NCBI RefSeq assembly: GCF_000316645.1
Contig: NC_019684.1
Span: forward strand, 1,736,001-1,800,000
Length of the DNA: 64,000 nucleotides
Direction of reading: 5' to 3'
Origin: Nostoc sp. PCC 7524
GTDB lineage: Bacteria > Cyanobacteriota > Cyanobacteriia > Cyanobacteriales > Nostocaceae
The notes beneath the pieces are model-generated. The model made no database searches. It saw only the letters and a list, made by a program, of their open reading frames with translations, and was not told the origin of the DNA. This document shows, piece after piece, positions 18,529-27,695 of the stretch. The stretch's first letter is position 1, and every line of letters begins with the position of its first letter. The translations under genes and the position numbers were made by a program.

Positions 18529-20730
18529 ATGCCTTCACACGCTAAATCGTCTTTGGAGGCTGGTTTATTTGCCCTCAAGCAGGGTAATTACCAAACAGCG
18601 ATCGCCCAACTTGAACCTTTAGCTAGCTATCAGGGCAATGGCACTGCTAGCTTACAAGCTAGGGTAGGGTTAGTGATGGCTTATGCACGCAGTGGCGAAG
18701 TCCGTAAGGCGATCGCCCTGTGTCAGACTCTCACTGATAGCCAAAACCCAAAAGTCAAAGAGTGGGCAGAAGTGGCCCTAGTACATTTAACTAAAAACCA
18801 GAAAAAACGCCAAAAATCAAAAAATGCCCAGGTTACTGCCAGATCACAGCAGGCTGTAGCCCATAAACAATCCCATTATTCATCCGCTTTGCCCTCTGTG
18901 GGTTTCCAAAATCAATTTATAGAAAGACCTAATGTAGCAACTAATACTTTATTTGGAGGCACAGGTTACGCCAAAACTCAGGAATTTGGGATTTATTGGC
19001 GGCAAGCTAAACGCGCCAAGGTGTGGCAGCCTCTACAAAAGCCCAGCTTGATACCCTTAAAACTGCTAGCAGCCGGAACATTCATGGCCTTGTTTTGGGT
19101 GCTGCGAGAAATCCTCAAGTTCACAATGGGTGCAATTAACTGGAGTTTAGTTAAATTGCCCTACTTGTCACCTTTGCAATTGTTATATCGTGATCCTACT
19201 CCAGTGTTACTAACTGTTTTGTTCATAGCGATCGCGATATCACCTTGGCTATTAGATTGGTTGTTAACCCAGTTTTACGGACAGCGAGAATTATCTAAAG
19301 ATGCCTTGCACAACCATAGTCGGGAAACGCTGCGTGTACTGCATCGCTATTGTCAACAGCGACACTGGCCAGCACCCCAACTACGAATTTTACCAATAGC
19401 TGCACCAATAGCCCTCACCTATGGCAATTTACCCCGGACTGCCCGGATTGTAGTCAGTCAAGGACTATTAGACCAACTAGCAGATGATGAAATTGCTACC
19501 ATCTATGCTATGCAGTTAGGGCAGATTACCCACAGGGATTTTGTCTTGATGTCTTTACTGCTGCTAGTAACCCTACCAATTTACAAACTCTATCAGCAGA
19601 TTGCAGTTTGGGGAGACAAAGTTTCAGGGGGGATATGGCATTGGCCATTCACCATCGTATCCAGTTTGGTGTATGGATTGTGGTGTGTGTTGAGTGGTAC
19701 GGCTTTAGTGTATTCTCGCTTACGCCTGTACTATAGCGATCGCCTAGCAGCTGAAATCACTGGTAATCCCAATGGCTTGATTCGGGCCTTACTGAAAATC
19801 ACTATTGGCATTGCGACTGACATTCAAAAAGAAGAATACACTCCTGGACAATTAGAAAGCTTAAATCTGTTAATGCCAGTAGGTTATCAGCAAAGTGTGG
19901 CTTTGGGTAGTGTAGCCGGTCATCTCACCTTTGAATCAATGTTGATGTGGGATAATGTCAACCCCTATCGGCGTTGGTTTACCGTTAATAATACTCATCC
20001 ATTAATTGGCGATCGCATCCACAGATTATGTCAGATAGCCCGTCACTGGCATATAGATCCGGAACTACATTTGACTAGCCAGCAATCCCTCAGCGAACAG
20101 ACATTGAATGTTACTCGTCAGTCTTTCTTGGTGCAAATTGCACCCTTTTTAGGGATTCCTTTAGGATTTGTGTTTGCGGGTTTGATTTGGTTTTTGTGGC
20201 AAACTGCTTTCACCATGAAAATTTTAAATCTCAAATGGATTTACGAAGATTGGTCATTTGTCACAGGTTGCCTACTCATCTGCTTTAGCATCGGCATGGT
20301 AATCCGGATGAACTCTTTTTTTCCAGACATCAAAGCCAATGGTATACACACAGAAGAACAGTTCCTGTCTCTGTTAGCCAATCCTTCCGGCATTCCCAGT
20401 GATAGCATCAAGGTGCGATTTGTCGGGAAACTCCTAGGTCGTCAAGGTATTAGTAATTCTTTAGCCCAGGATTTAATTTTACAGTCCAGCAAAGGTTCAG
20501 TAAAACTCCACCATGTTTCCTGGTTAGGAAAACCCATCCATCATCAAGAATTGATTGGTCGGCAAGTGATAGTTACAGGTTGGTTTCGCCGAGGTGCAAC
20601 ACCCTGGATTGATATTCAAACCTTGCAAACCCAAAGTGGTAAAACCATCCATAGTCCTCATCCCATCTGGTCTACCGTTCTAGCAGTCGTAGCCCAAGCT
20701 TGGGGGGCTTATATTTTCTTGATGGGCTAG
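18529..20730 (+). CDS. TPR / M48-like membrane protein with dead protease site
   Basis: The 733-residue protein has three parts. Residues 1 to 80 form TPR-like helices (LFALKQGNYQTAIAQLEPLA). A basic linker and membrane helices follow, with an M48/HtpX-like domain at about 250 to 510. The C-terminus has further membrane spans and a small OB-like region (VRFVGKLLGRQG ... GRQVIVTGWFRRG). The M48 zinc motif HExxH is replaced by MQLGQ at residues 328 to 332 (context DDEIATIYAMQLGQITHRDF), while surrounding family features such as SDRLAAEITGNPNGLIRAL remain. It therefore looks like a non-catalytic protease homologue. The role is unknown. It follows prfC by 130 bp. Confidence 0.8.
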   Translation: MPSHAKSSLEAGLFALKQGNYQTAIAQLEPLASYQGNGTASLQARVGLVMAYARSGEVRKAIALCQTLTDSQNPKVKEWAEVALVHLTKNQKKRQKSKNAQVTARSQQAVAHKQSHYSSALPSVGFQNQFIERPNVATNTLFGGTGYAKTQEFGIYWRQAKRAKVWQPLQKPSLIPLKLLAAGTFMALFWVLREILKFTMGAINWSLVKLPYLSPLQLLYRDPTPVLLTVLFIAIAISPWLLDWLLTQFYGQRELSKDALHNHSRETLRVLHRYCQQRHWPAPQLRILPIAAPIALTYGNLPRTARIVVSQGLLDQLADDEIATIYAMQLGQITHRDFVLMSLLLLVTLPIYKLYQQIAVWGDKVSGGIWHWPFTIVSSLVYGLWCVLSGTALVYSRLRLYYSDRLAAEITGNPNGLIRALLKITIGIATDIQKEEYTPGQLESLNLLMPVGYQQSVALGSVAGHLTFESMLMWDNVNPYRRWFTVNNTHPLIGDRIHRLCQIARHWHIDPELHLTSQQSLSEQTLNVTRQSFLVQIAPFLGIPLGFVFAGLIWFLWQTAFTMKILNLKWIYEDWSFVTGCLLICFSIGMVIRMNSFFPDIKANGIHTEEQFLSLLANPSGIPSDSIKVRFVGKLLGRQGISNSLAQDLILQSSKGSVKLHHVSWLGKPIHHQELIGRQVIVTGWFRRGATPWIDIQTLQTQSGKTIHSPHPIWSTVLAVVAQAWGAYIFLMG

Positions 20731-20839
20731 GTTGTGATCCCCATTTCTCCCTACACCCCTAGGGAATGTAAACAAACATTGCAAATCTTGCTGCTAGGTG
20801 TTACATTTGTTTACAAAATCTCTGGTAAATAAAATAAAC

Positions 20840-20940
20840 AGCGCCCCAGCTTGGTCATCACCAGTGGCTGCTTGCGCCAATCTATCTTTGTTTATCCTCC
20901 TAACACAGCAGTAAATCGACCAGCCACTGGCTGGTTTTTG
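20840..20940 (+). ncRNA. Candidate structured RNA or attenuator ending in a strong terminator
   Basis: A hairpin ACCAGCC-ACT-GGCTGGT followed by TTTTTG (20919 to 20940) is a strong intrinsic terminator. The upstream segment CCAGTGGCTG (20861 to 20870) is the exact reverse complement of CAGCCACTGG (20921 to 20930) and could pair with the terminator arm instead. GCGCC boxes sit at both edges of the upstream half. This could be an independent small RNA or an attenuator between the M48-like gene and the RNA-binding protein gene. Confidence 0.4.
20919..20940 (+). terminator. Intrinsic terminator
   Basis: A 7-bp GC-rich stem (ACCAGCC/GGCTGGT) with a 3-nt loop is followed by five T residues. It lies 190 bp after the M48-like gene and may end its transcript or a small RNA. 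Confidence 0.8.
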
Positions 20941-21343
20941 TTTCCCAATATCTACCATCTTGAGAAAATAAGTACTTTATGCTACGGTGTGTTAATACTA
21001 TTGCTAGAAAAGTATATGCTGAACTAGCTACGTAGATAATACCGTGGTAATGTAAGGAATGGTATTTAATTCTGCGGGCAAGGGCATTGAAAAAAAATGC
21101 TTACGGCAAGAAGCAGTAAAAAACAAATTTATAACCTTTAGAATTAAGGTGGTATTAGTGGAGCGTTGTGTACGCTTTTTGATTCAAAAAGCTTGATCCC
21201 AACAAAAAACTGTATTGTATAGGTTGACAGTTTGGAGTAAAAAAATTGGTTTACGGCAATCTTGGTCAATAGCATTTAAAAGCCAAAGCCAAGTCATGGT
21301 TTTCTTGCCCTGCCATGTTCATTCAACTCTGGAGGTATAGTTC
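20941..21343 (+). other. Long upstream region of the RNA-binding protein gene
   Basis: About 400 bp, AT-rich, with no ORF. A TTGACA-like hexamer lies at about 21222 to 21230 (GGTTGACAG), and the ribosome-binding site CTGGAGG is 8 to 10 bp before the ATG at 21344. Cyanobacterial rbp genes are often cold-induced through a long leader. Whether that holds here is inference. Confidence 0.4.
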
Positions 21344-21838
21344 ATGTCCGTTCGCCTATATATAGGCAATTTGCCAAAAGAAGAAATAGATCGTCAAGAG
21401 CTGCAAGCAGTGTTTGCTGCCGAGGGTGATGCTGTAACAACTAAACTCATTAAAGACCGTAAAACTGGTAAGTGTCGCGGTTTTGGGTTTCTGACAGTCA
21501 ATAATGATGAACAAGCTGACCAAATTATTGAAAAGTACAATGGTCAATTGTTCAAAGAAACCCCAATTAAGTTAGAAAAAGCATTACCTCGCACAAAAGG
21601 TGATGAGGGCGATGAGCAAGCAGCACCTACAGCAGCAGGTAGTGCTACTCCTACACCTAAAGCTAACAAAGAGGGTAGTCGCCGTGATAAAGGTGCTAAG
21701 AAATCTCGTCGCGGTGGTGGTGGACGTGAAGGCAGTTCTACGTCAACATCTGATTCAGATGCTATTCGTCCAGATCCACGCTGGGCTTCTGAATTAGAAA
21801 AGCTCAAGCAAATGCTAGCAGCTCAAACCACAAATTAA
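21344..21838 (+). CDS. RRM-type RNA-binding protein with basic Gly/Ser-rich tail
   Basis: This 164-residue protein has one RNA recognition motif at residues 3 to 80. RNP2 is VRLYIGNLP and RNP1 is KCRGFGFLTV. The middle is Ala/Thr/Pro-rich and is followed by a basic glycine patch (RRDKGAKKSRRGGGGREG, near residues 113 to 130). An acidic/amphipathic C-terminal segment, DPRWASELEKLKQML, ends the protein. Cyanobacterial rbp proteins of this type bind RNA and are linked to cold response and mRNA localisation. This one has a longer tail than the common 100-residue forms. The strong GGAGG supports the ATG at 21344. Confidence 0.88.
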   Translation: MSVRLYIGNLPKEEIDRQELQAVFAAEGDAVTTKLIKDRKTGKCRGFGFLTVNNDEQADQIIEKYNGQLFKETPIKLEKALPRTKGDEGDEQAAPTAAGSATPTPKANKEGSRRDKGAKKSRRGGGGREGSSTSTSDSDAIRPDPRWASELEKLKQMLAAQTTN

Positions 21839-22079
21839 GTAACAAAGGAGAGAAATTAAAAATTAAAAGTCAGGATTTTTTGATTTTTAATTTTTAATTG
21901 TCAATTCTGATCAGCTCAATTAAGGATGAATTGTGGCTATTGTTGAGAGTGCGATCGCTCATGTTGGGTAGAATATATTGATTCAATCAATTTGTCCCAA
22001 CAAGTTGGTTGTTTATTGATTGAGCATAAAGTTTTGCCTACAGTGGCGATCGCACTTGTTCAACTAAATTAAGCTTTTC

Positions 22080-22214
22080 TGAATCTTCCAGAGTCCAAAC
22101 CACCAGAGTGAGGGCAAGGTAACACTCCTCAACTGGAATCAATTCTAACTCAATAAGTATTTATTACCCCTCCAGTCTCACTAGGCTCACAATCTAGGCT
22201 GAAGGGGTTTTGAA
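22080..22214 (+). ncRNA. Candidate small RNA upstream of a strong terminator
   Basis: A gene-free stretch ends in a long interrupted hairpin (ACCCCT...CAG...CTA and TAG...CTG...AGGGGT, 22166 to 22208) followed by TTTTG and T-rich sequence. Just upstream is an accessible-looking CACTCCTCAAC, which could pair with a Shine-Dalgarno sequence. It may instead be the 3' end of the RNA-binding protein transcript. No ORF is present. Confidence 0.35.
22166..22214 (+). terminator. Hairpin terminator downstream of the RNA-binding protein gene
   Basis: The stem is built from ACCCCT/AGGGGT with inner pairs CAG/CTG and CTA/TAG, and is followed by TTTTGAATTTTTA. It lies 330 bp after the stop of the gene ending at 21838. 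Confidence 0.65.
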
Positions 22215-22226
22215 TTTTTAGATGTT

Positions 22227-22352
22227 GAGTAATGAGTAATGAGTGGTGAGTAATGAGTAATGAGTGGTGAGTGGTGAGTAATGAGTAATGAGTGGTGAGT
22301 GGTGAGTAATGAGTAATGAGTAATGAGTAATGAGTGGTGAGTAATGAGTAAT
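22227..22352. repeat. Two-unit heptamer array, 18 units of GAGTAAT and GAGTGGT
   Basis: Eighteen contiguous 7-bp units read, with A = GAGTAAT and B = GAGTGGT: AABAABBAABBAAAABAA. Both units are exact throughout. It lies between two plus-strand genes and is not near a recognisable promoter. Confidence 0.93.
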
Positions 22353-23007
22353 ACCCATTACTTCAAAATTAAAGACAGTTGGAGTCGGGGATTTAAACGC
22401 CAACTCAACTGATACTACGTGTAGATGTAGGGGTCATTTAACCCTTGAATTTACGATAAACTGTATTATAAGATACATATTTATTATTTAAATATTAGTA
22501 ATATTGGACACTCTACTTACTCATATCAAAGTAATGCCAAATAATTCGGTGTAATTAAGCAATTTCTTTGATATTTCGAGTAAGTTAGAAAAATTCTTCG
22601 TAAATTCACAATAATTCTCATAAATGAATTAAGTGGAAATACGGTTGTGAACATTTTTCCTAAAAATCTATAAGTGTTTTAAAACTGATCCAATATTCAG
22701 TGAATTTCAGGGCAAGGCTTTATTTATTCACTGCATTGAGAGCAGTATTTTTGCATACTTAATTAGCAAGAAAATAGAATTTCATCTATCACAAGTATTA
22801 GATATAAGTATGACCATAGATATATAGAAAGATTAAATGTAAATACTGAGTAAGAAACTATGACTCTGTTAATAAATAGATAAAAATGTGGGACATATTA
22901 AATTAAAATAAACATTACTCAATGTTCCTACAGAATTCAAGTAAATGTGCTGTCAGCACACTTGAAACTTCCCGCTACTTGATTACAATCAGCAACACAC
23001 ACAAACT
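22353..23007. other. AT-rich gene-free interval before the glycosyltransferase
   Basis: About 650 bp with no ORF of note. It is strongly AT-rich. The only local feature I see is GCTGTCAGCACACTTG near 22948, a short imperfect palindrome. It is likely promoter and leader of the gene at 23008. Confidence 0.4.
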
Positions 23008-24276
23008 ATGAACTCTAACACTGAAAAACGTATAGCTTTGATTTCAGTTCATGGAGACCCAGCAATTGAGATAGGAAAAGAAGAAGCTGGAGGGCAGAAT
23101 GTTTACGTGCGTGAAGTGGGTAAAGCATTAGCCCAACTGGGATGGCAAGTTGATATGTTTAGCCGCAAAGTGAGTCCTGAACAAGAAACAATTGTGCAGC
23201 ACAGCCCACTTTGTCGCACTATTCGGTTAACAGCTGGGCCAGAGGAATTTATACCACGAGATAATGGTTTTAAATACTTACCAGAGTTTGTCCAACAATT
23301 GCTGCAATTCCAACGGGAAAACCACATTATGTATCCGTTGGTGCATACAAACTACTGGTTATCTAGTTGGGTAGGAATGCAATTAAAAGCAATCCAAGGA
23401 AGTAGCCAAGTTCATACTTATCACTCTTTAGGAGCAGTTAAATACAAAGCTGTAGATACAATTCCTTTAATTGCTACTAAGCGGTTAGCTGTAGAAAAAC
23501 AAGTATTAGAAACAGCCGAAAGAATTGTGGCTACCAGTCCCCAAGAACAGCAACATATGCGATCGCTTGTGTCTGCAAAAGGCTACATTGATGTGATTCC
23601 TTGTGGTACAGATATCGCTAAGTTTGGCTCAGTAGACAAACAAACAGCCAGAGCCGAATTAGGCATTGCCCAAGATGCGAAAGTTGTATTGTATGTAGGA
23701 CGTTTTGATCCGCGCAAAGGCATAGAAACTTTAGTGCGTGCTATCAATGAGTCGCAGTTACGGGATTCTGGCAAACTCAAACTAATTATTGGCGGTGGAT
23801 TTACCCCAGGTAACAGCGATGGTAGAGAGCGCGATCGCATTGCCTCAATTGTGGAAGAATTGGGTATGAGTGAATTTACAACTCTTCCTGGTCGCCTCAG
23901 TCAAGATATCTTGCCAGCTTACTATGCTGCGGCTGATGTTTGTGTTGTTCCCAGTCATTACGAACCTTTTGGACTCGTAGCAATTGAAGCCATGGCTAGC
24001 GGGACACCAGTAGTAGCCAGCGATGTTGGTGGACTGCAATTTACAGTAGTTCCAGAAAAAACAGGTTTATTAGTACCACCCAAAGATGTAGCGGCTTTCT
24101 GTGTTGCTATTGATAGAATTCTGATGAATCCACAATGGTGCGATGAATTAGGTCAAACTGGTAGAAAACACATCGAAGCTATGTTCAGTTGGGGTGGTGT
24201 GGCAGATCGTCTGAGTGAACTATACACTCAAATTTTGGCAACAAAACTACCAGAAAGAGCATTAGTTAGCCAATAA
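23008..24276 (+). CDS. Family GT4 glycosyltransferase, sucrose-phosphate-synthase-like
   Basis: The 422-residue protein is a GT-B-fold glycosyltransferase. The N-terminal GGQNVYVREVGKALAQLGW motif (residues 29 to 47) is typical of sucrose-phosphate synthase and related GT4 enzymes. The C-terminal half has the donor-site signature SHYEPFGLVAIEAMASG, containing the E-x7-E pair. YVGRFDPRKG marks the start of the nucleotide-sugar domain. Cyanobacterial 'minimal' SPS proteins without a phosphatase domain are about this length, so SPS is the leading guess. MshA-like or other sucrose-clade transferases cannot be excluded. It is monocistronic with a long upstream region. Confidence 0.75.
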   Translation: MNSNTEKRIALISVHGDPAIEIGKEEAGGQNVYVREVGKALAQLGWQVDMFSRKVSPEQETIVQHSPLCRTIRLTAGPEEFIPRDNGFKYLPEFVQQLLQFQRENHIMYPLVHTNYWLSSWVGMQLKAIQGSSQVHTYHSLGAVKYKAVDTIPLIATKRLAVEKQVLETAERIVATSPQEQQHMRSLVSAKGYIDVIPCGTDIAKFGSVDKQTARAELGIAQDAKVVLYVGRFDPRKGIETLVRAINESQLRDSGKLKLIIGGGFTPGNSDGRERDRIASIVEELGMSEFTTLPGRLSQDILPAYYAAADVCVVPSHYEPFGLVAIEAMASGTPVVASDVGGLQFTVVPEKTGLLVPPKDVAAFCVAIDRILMNPQWCDELGQTGRKHIEAMFSWGGVADRLSELYTQILATKLPERALVSQ

Positions 24277-24557
24277 AACTATCAAGCTCTTTGGTAATAG
24301 GTATGAGGGAATCGGTAATATTTGGCAGTTGAGATATCAAACTTGTGGGTTAAACCAACTGGAGAGGTATTTCAGCTAGACTGGGCTAGAAAAACTTGGT
24401 TAACTTACCTTTTCCCTTTTACTTTTTACCCTTTGATATAAGTTAATTATCTAATACTTTTTAGCTAATATTTTGCTACATCAAAATATTATATTTTTTT
24501 GGCTTGAAAGCATTGGGGTAAAATATCCCCTGTCCCCTGTCATCTGTCTCCTATTTA

Positions 24558-25727
24558 ATGCCTCATCCCTCTGAATTTCAGAAATTTTGGTCACTTGATC
24601 CAGCCATAACTTTTCTCAATCATGGTTCATTTGGCGCTTGCCCACAAGCAGTTTTAGCAATCCAACAACGGTTGCGATCGCAATTAGAACAAGAACCATT
24701 ACGCTTTTTTGGTAGAGAGTGGGAACCACTTTTAGATGATGCCAGAAGCAAACTAGCAGCATTTATTAACGCTGATATTCAAGATGTGGTATTCGTTCCT
24801 AATGCTACGACTGGTGTCAATTCAGTGTTGCGTTCCCTCACTTTTGCACCCGCAGACGAAATCTTGACAACCAATCACGAGTATAATGCTTGTCGCAATG
24901 CACTGGATTTTATTGCTAGTCGTACAGGTGCGCGGGTAGTCGTGGCGAAAATCCCCTTTCCCATAGAATCGCCACAGCAGGTAATAGCCGCCGTACTTGA
25001 GCAAGTTTCATCTCAAACACGGTTAGCATTAATAGATCATGTGACTAGCCAAACTGGGTTAATCTTCCCCATTCAGGAATTAGTGCAGGAATTGCAACTG
25101 CGGGGTGTAGATACCTTAATAGATGGCGCTCATGCACCAGGGATGATTCCTCTCAATCTGCGAGAAATTGGTGCAACTTACTACACCGGCAACTGTCATA
25201 AATGGCTGTGTGCGCCAAAAGGAGCAGCATTTTTGTATGTGCGTCGCGATCAACACTCAGCAATTCGTCCTCTGACAATTAGCCACGGTGCTAACTCACC
25301 ACGCAATGATAAAAGTCGGTTTCAGTTGGAATTTGACTGGACAGGTACAGATGATCATACAGCCTATATGTGCGTCCCAGAGGCGATCGCTTTTATGGGT
25401 TCGTTATTACCTGGTGGTTGGCAAGAATTAATGCAGCGTAATCATCAACTGATTTTAGCTGCCAGAAACTTACTTTGTGAAGCCTTAGCAGTATCTTTGC
25501 CTTGTCCTGAAGAAATGATTGGTGCGATGGCAGTTGTGCCAATGCCTACAACATTAGAAAATCGTGATTTCATGTCTGTGCATGATGCGTTATTTGATCA
25601 GTATGGCATTCAAGTACAAGTAGTGCCTTGGCAAGAGTCTCCTAGATTGCTAATTAGGATTTCCGCACAGATTTACAATACACTAGAGCAGTACGAATAT
25701 TTAGCAAAAGCACTCCTAAATTTGTAG
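24558..25727 (+). CDS. Class V aminotransferase, isopenicillin-N-epimerase-like
   Basis: This 389-residue PLP enzyme of fold type I has the N-terminal LNHGSFGACPQAV that marks the isopenicillin N epimerase-like branch. It also has DGAHAPGMIPLNL (PLP-ring aspartate) and the Schiff-base lysine in GNCHKWLCAPKGAAFLYV near residue 221. It could act on cysteine or another amino acid, as desulfurase, epimerase or lyase; the sequence does not tell which. There is no associated Fe-S or biosynthetic gene. It follows the glycosyltransferase by 280 bp. Confidence 0.85.
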   Translation: MPHPSEFQKFWSLDPAITFLNHGSFGACPQAVLAIQQRLRSQLEQEPLRFFGREWEPLLDDARSKLAAFINADIQDVVFVPNATTGVNSVLRSLTFAPADEILTTNHEYNACRNALDFIASRTGARVVVAKIPFPIESPQQVIAAVLEQVSSQTRLALIDHVTSQTGLIFPIQELVQELQLRGVDTLIDGAHAPGMIPLNLREIGATYYTGNCHKWLCAPKGAAFLYVRRDQHSAIRPLTISHGANSPRNDKSRFQLEFDWTGTDDHTAYMCVPEAIAFMGSLLPGGWQELMQRNHQLILAARNLLCEALAVSLPCPEEMIGAMAVVPMPTTLENRDFMSVHDALFDQYGIQVQVVPWQESPRLLIRISAQIYNTLEQYEYLAKALLNL

Positions 25728-25950
25728 AAAAATTAAGTATTATTGATAATTTTAATCAAAAATGCTAACTTAGCCGGATTTTAATTTTTAGGATTTGAAT
25801 ATCTAGTATACTATTAGTAGAAAATCATTATATTTTCTGTGTAAAATAGCATTACTCCCAAAAAGCCAAGTTACTATAATTCCATTAGCTTTTTGAGTAG
25901 CATTTGCCCTGAAATAGCAACAGGTTGTGTTCTGTGCAGAGGGGGCTACT

Positions 25951-26310
25951 ATGAAAAAGAATGTGTACAATATATTCTCCAGACTGGCTATAGCTGTAAC
26001 AGTTGTATTAGCAACTTTATTAATCACTACACCAGTAGCTGCGAATGAAACTCAGCCGATTAATGTTGGTGCAATTCACCCTAGAGAGCCAAACTTTTTC
26101 AGTCGAGGCAGAGAGCAGTTTGAAACAGAAATTCAACTTTTAATGATGAGAAGTGGAAAAGTAACAGATAATCTTTTGAAAGTTAGTCCTGAGATTATTC
26201 AGATACAAGACAAGCTATCACCTTTAGAAAAATATCAGATTGAGCCAGGGAATGTTGATAGTGATGAATCACCAAAATTGATTAATCAAGATAGTCAAAT
26301 TAGCCCTTAG
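25951..26310 (+). CDS. Exported small protein, unknown function
   Basis: From the ATG at 25951 the protein is 119 residues. An in-frame ATG at 25927 would add eight residues ahead of the signal peptide. The N-terminus MKKNVYNIFSRLAIAVTVVL ... TTPVAANE is a clear signal peptide with cleavage near VAA-NE. The mature part has FSRGREQFETEIQLL and SPLEKYQIEPG, with no cysteines and no recognised domain. GAGGGGG precedes the chosen ATG. It is probably periplasmic or lumenal. It reads as a lineage-specific hypothetical. Confidence 0.65.
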   Translation: MKKNVYNIFSRLAIAVTVVLATLLITTPVAANETQPINVGAIHPREPNFFSRGREQFETEIQLLMMRSGKVTDNLLKVSPEIIQIQDKLSPLEKYQIEPGNVDSDESPKLINQDSQISP

Positions 26311-26455
26311 TTGCTAACTGGAAAAACTAGCGATCGCTTCAATATTTTTTGACATCTCCATCAATATTTCCACATTTCAGACATTCTAAGTTAAGTAAGT
26401 CGGTGAAAATAAATCAAACTACGTTAAGCAATGTACAAATATTGGAATCCAGTTC

Positions 26456-26503
26456 GTAGTAAGGACTACTCTACAGGAACGCTGTGTGAACAGTCCTTAC
26501 TAC
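26456..26503. repeat. Perfect 12-bp inverted repeat
   Basis: GTAGTAAGGACT (26456 to 26467) and AGTCCTTACTAC (26492 to 26503) are separated by 24 bp. It lies between a plus- and a minus-strand gene and could form a bidirectional stem. The lack of T runs argues against a classical terminator. Confidence 0.8.
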
Positions 26504-26588
26504 AAACCTTGAATTATTTACGCTGTTCTACTTAAACAAGTTTCACCACCAAGGATGAAATTATTAGTTCCTACTCCTACAATTAAGT

Positions 26589-27362
26589 TTAAAATGATGG
26601 TATTTCAAATAATAATAAAGATAGAATAAAATCCATAATAAAAATTGCTACCCAAGTAGTGACAACTGCGGTGGTTGCTGATTCGCCTACTTCTCTTGCT
26701 CCTCCTCTAGTTGTCAGCCCCCAACTACAGCCATTGATAGAGACTATAGCCCCAAAAATTAACCCTTTTAGCAAAATAATAAACACATCGGATGTTTCTA
26801 AAAAACTTCTAACTGACTCTAAAAATGTTTCTGGAGTAATTTGGTAAAATTGTGCAGCCGCAAAAATTCCGCCACTGATACCCATCACTAAAGCAAAAAT
26901 CATCATAATGGGCATCATTAAACAGCAAGCGATAACTCTCGGCAGCACTAAATAATCAATGGGGTTAGTTTTGAGCATATATAGCGCATCAATTTGTTCT
27001 GTGACGCGCATTGCACCTAATTCGGCGGCGAAAGCAGAACCGACTTGCCCAGCAATAATACTAGCAGTCAAAATAGGAGCTAATTCCCTACAGAAAGCTA
27101 ATGCAAAAGCTCCTCCTATGGTACTCACAGCACCGAATTGTACTAATTCTCTAGCGGTTTGAATAGTAAAAATCATGCCAGAAAAAACACTTACAAGCAG
27201 AACTGGCGAGACGCAACCAGGCCCCGAAGTTACCATGTGTTCCATGATCTTGCGGTAGTAAGTTTTTCCTTGGAGTAAATGTAGGCAGACTTGACCAAAG
27301 AGCAGCACTGTGGCTAGACAACGTACAATAAATAATTGCTCTAAATTTTTTTTTGGTTGCAA
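26589..27362 (-). CDS. mlaE: MlaE/YrbE-family ABC transporter permease
   Basis: MlaE is the inner-membrane permease of the lipid-transport ABC system that works with an MlaF ATPase and an MCE protein. The 257-residue protein has the family signature EQIDALYMLKTNPIDYLVLPR near residues 124 to 144, and GQVGSAFAAELGAMRVTEQI just before it. About five membrane spans are present. The start is a TTG at 27362; no ATG occurs before the conserved region. The likely partners lie 11 kb away (39382 and 37977). Plants use the same trio (TGD1/TGD2/TGD3) for lipid import. Confidence 0.9.
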   Translation of the reverse strand: MQPKKNLEQLFIVRCLATVLLFGQVCLHLLQGKTYYRKIMEHMVTSGPGCVSPVLLVSVFSGMIFTIQTARELVQFGAVSTIGGAFALAFCRELAPILTASIIAGQVGSAFAAELGAMRVTEQIDALYMLKTNPIDYLVLPRVIACCLMMPIMMIFALVMGISGGIFAAAQFYQITPETFLESVRSFLETSDVFIILLKGLIFGAIVSINGCSWGLTTRGGAREVGESATTAVVTTWVAIFIMDFILSLLLFEIPSF

Positions 27363-27695
27363 ATTTACCGCCCTTAAGACTGATTTTTTTGCCCTTATAT
27401 TAGCAGTGCATAGTACATAATGGAATTTGCTGAAGCTGAATTTAGCAATTCAATAATCTTTTATCAATCATAGATATATTTGGCTGAGTAAACTGTATGA
27501 ACTAAGCATTGACACATAAATAGTTATGTGTATTGCATATATTAGCTACAAAATTTAAAGTTTTAATAATAATTAAAATTCCCTACATAACTAATATTAA
27601 TTAAGAAAAATTTAGTAAAATATTGATTATAGCGTTTACCGGTCTAATGAAGTACACTAAATCAAATAAAACTGTACATCTTCGCCAGGGTAAAA

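Noticed and set aside
20890..20905. Possible Yfr1 core motif (TCCTCCTAACAC)
   Set aside because: Yfr1 has ACUCCUCACAC; the match is partial and the flanking stems do not fit, so I list only a generic structured RNA.
22218..22403. Minus-strand 61-codon ORF of repeated HYSLLITHYSP-like peptides
   Set aside because: It is only the translation of the heptamer array; any 7-bp repeat without stops opens such frames.
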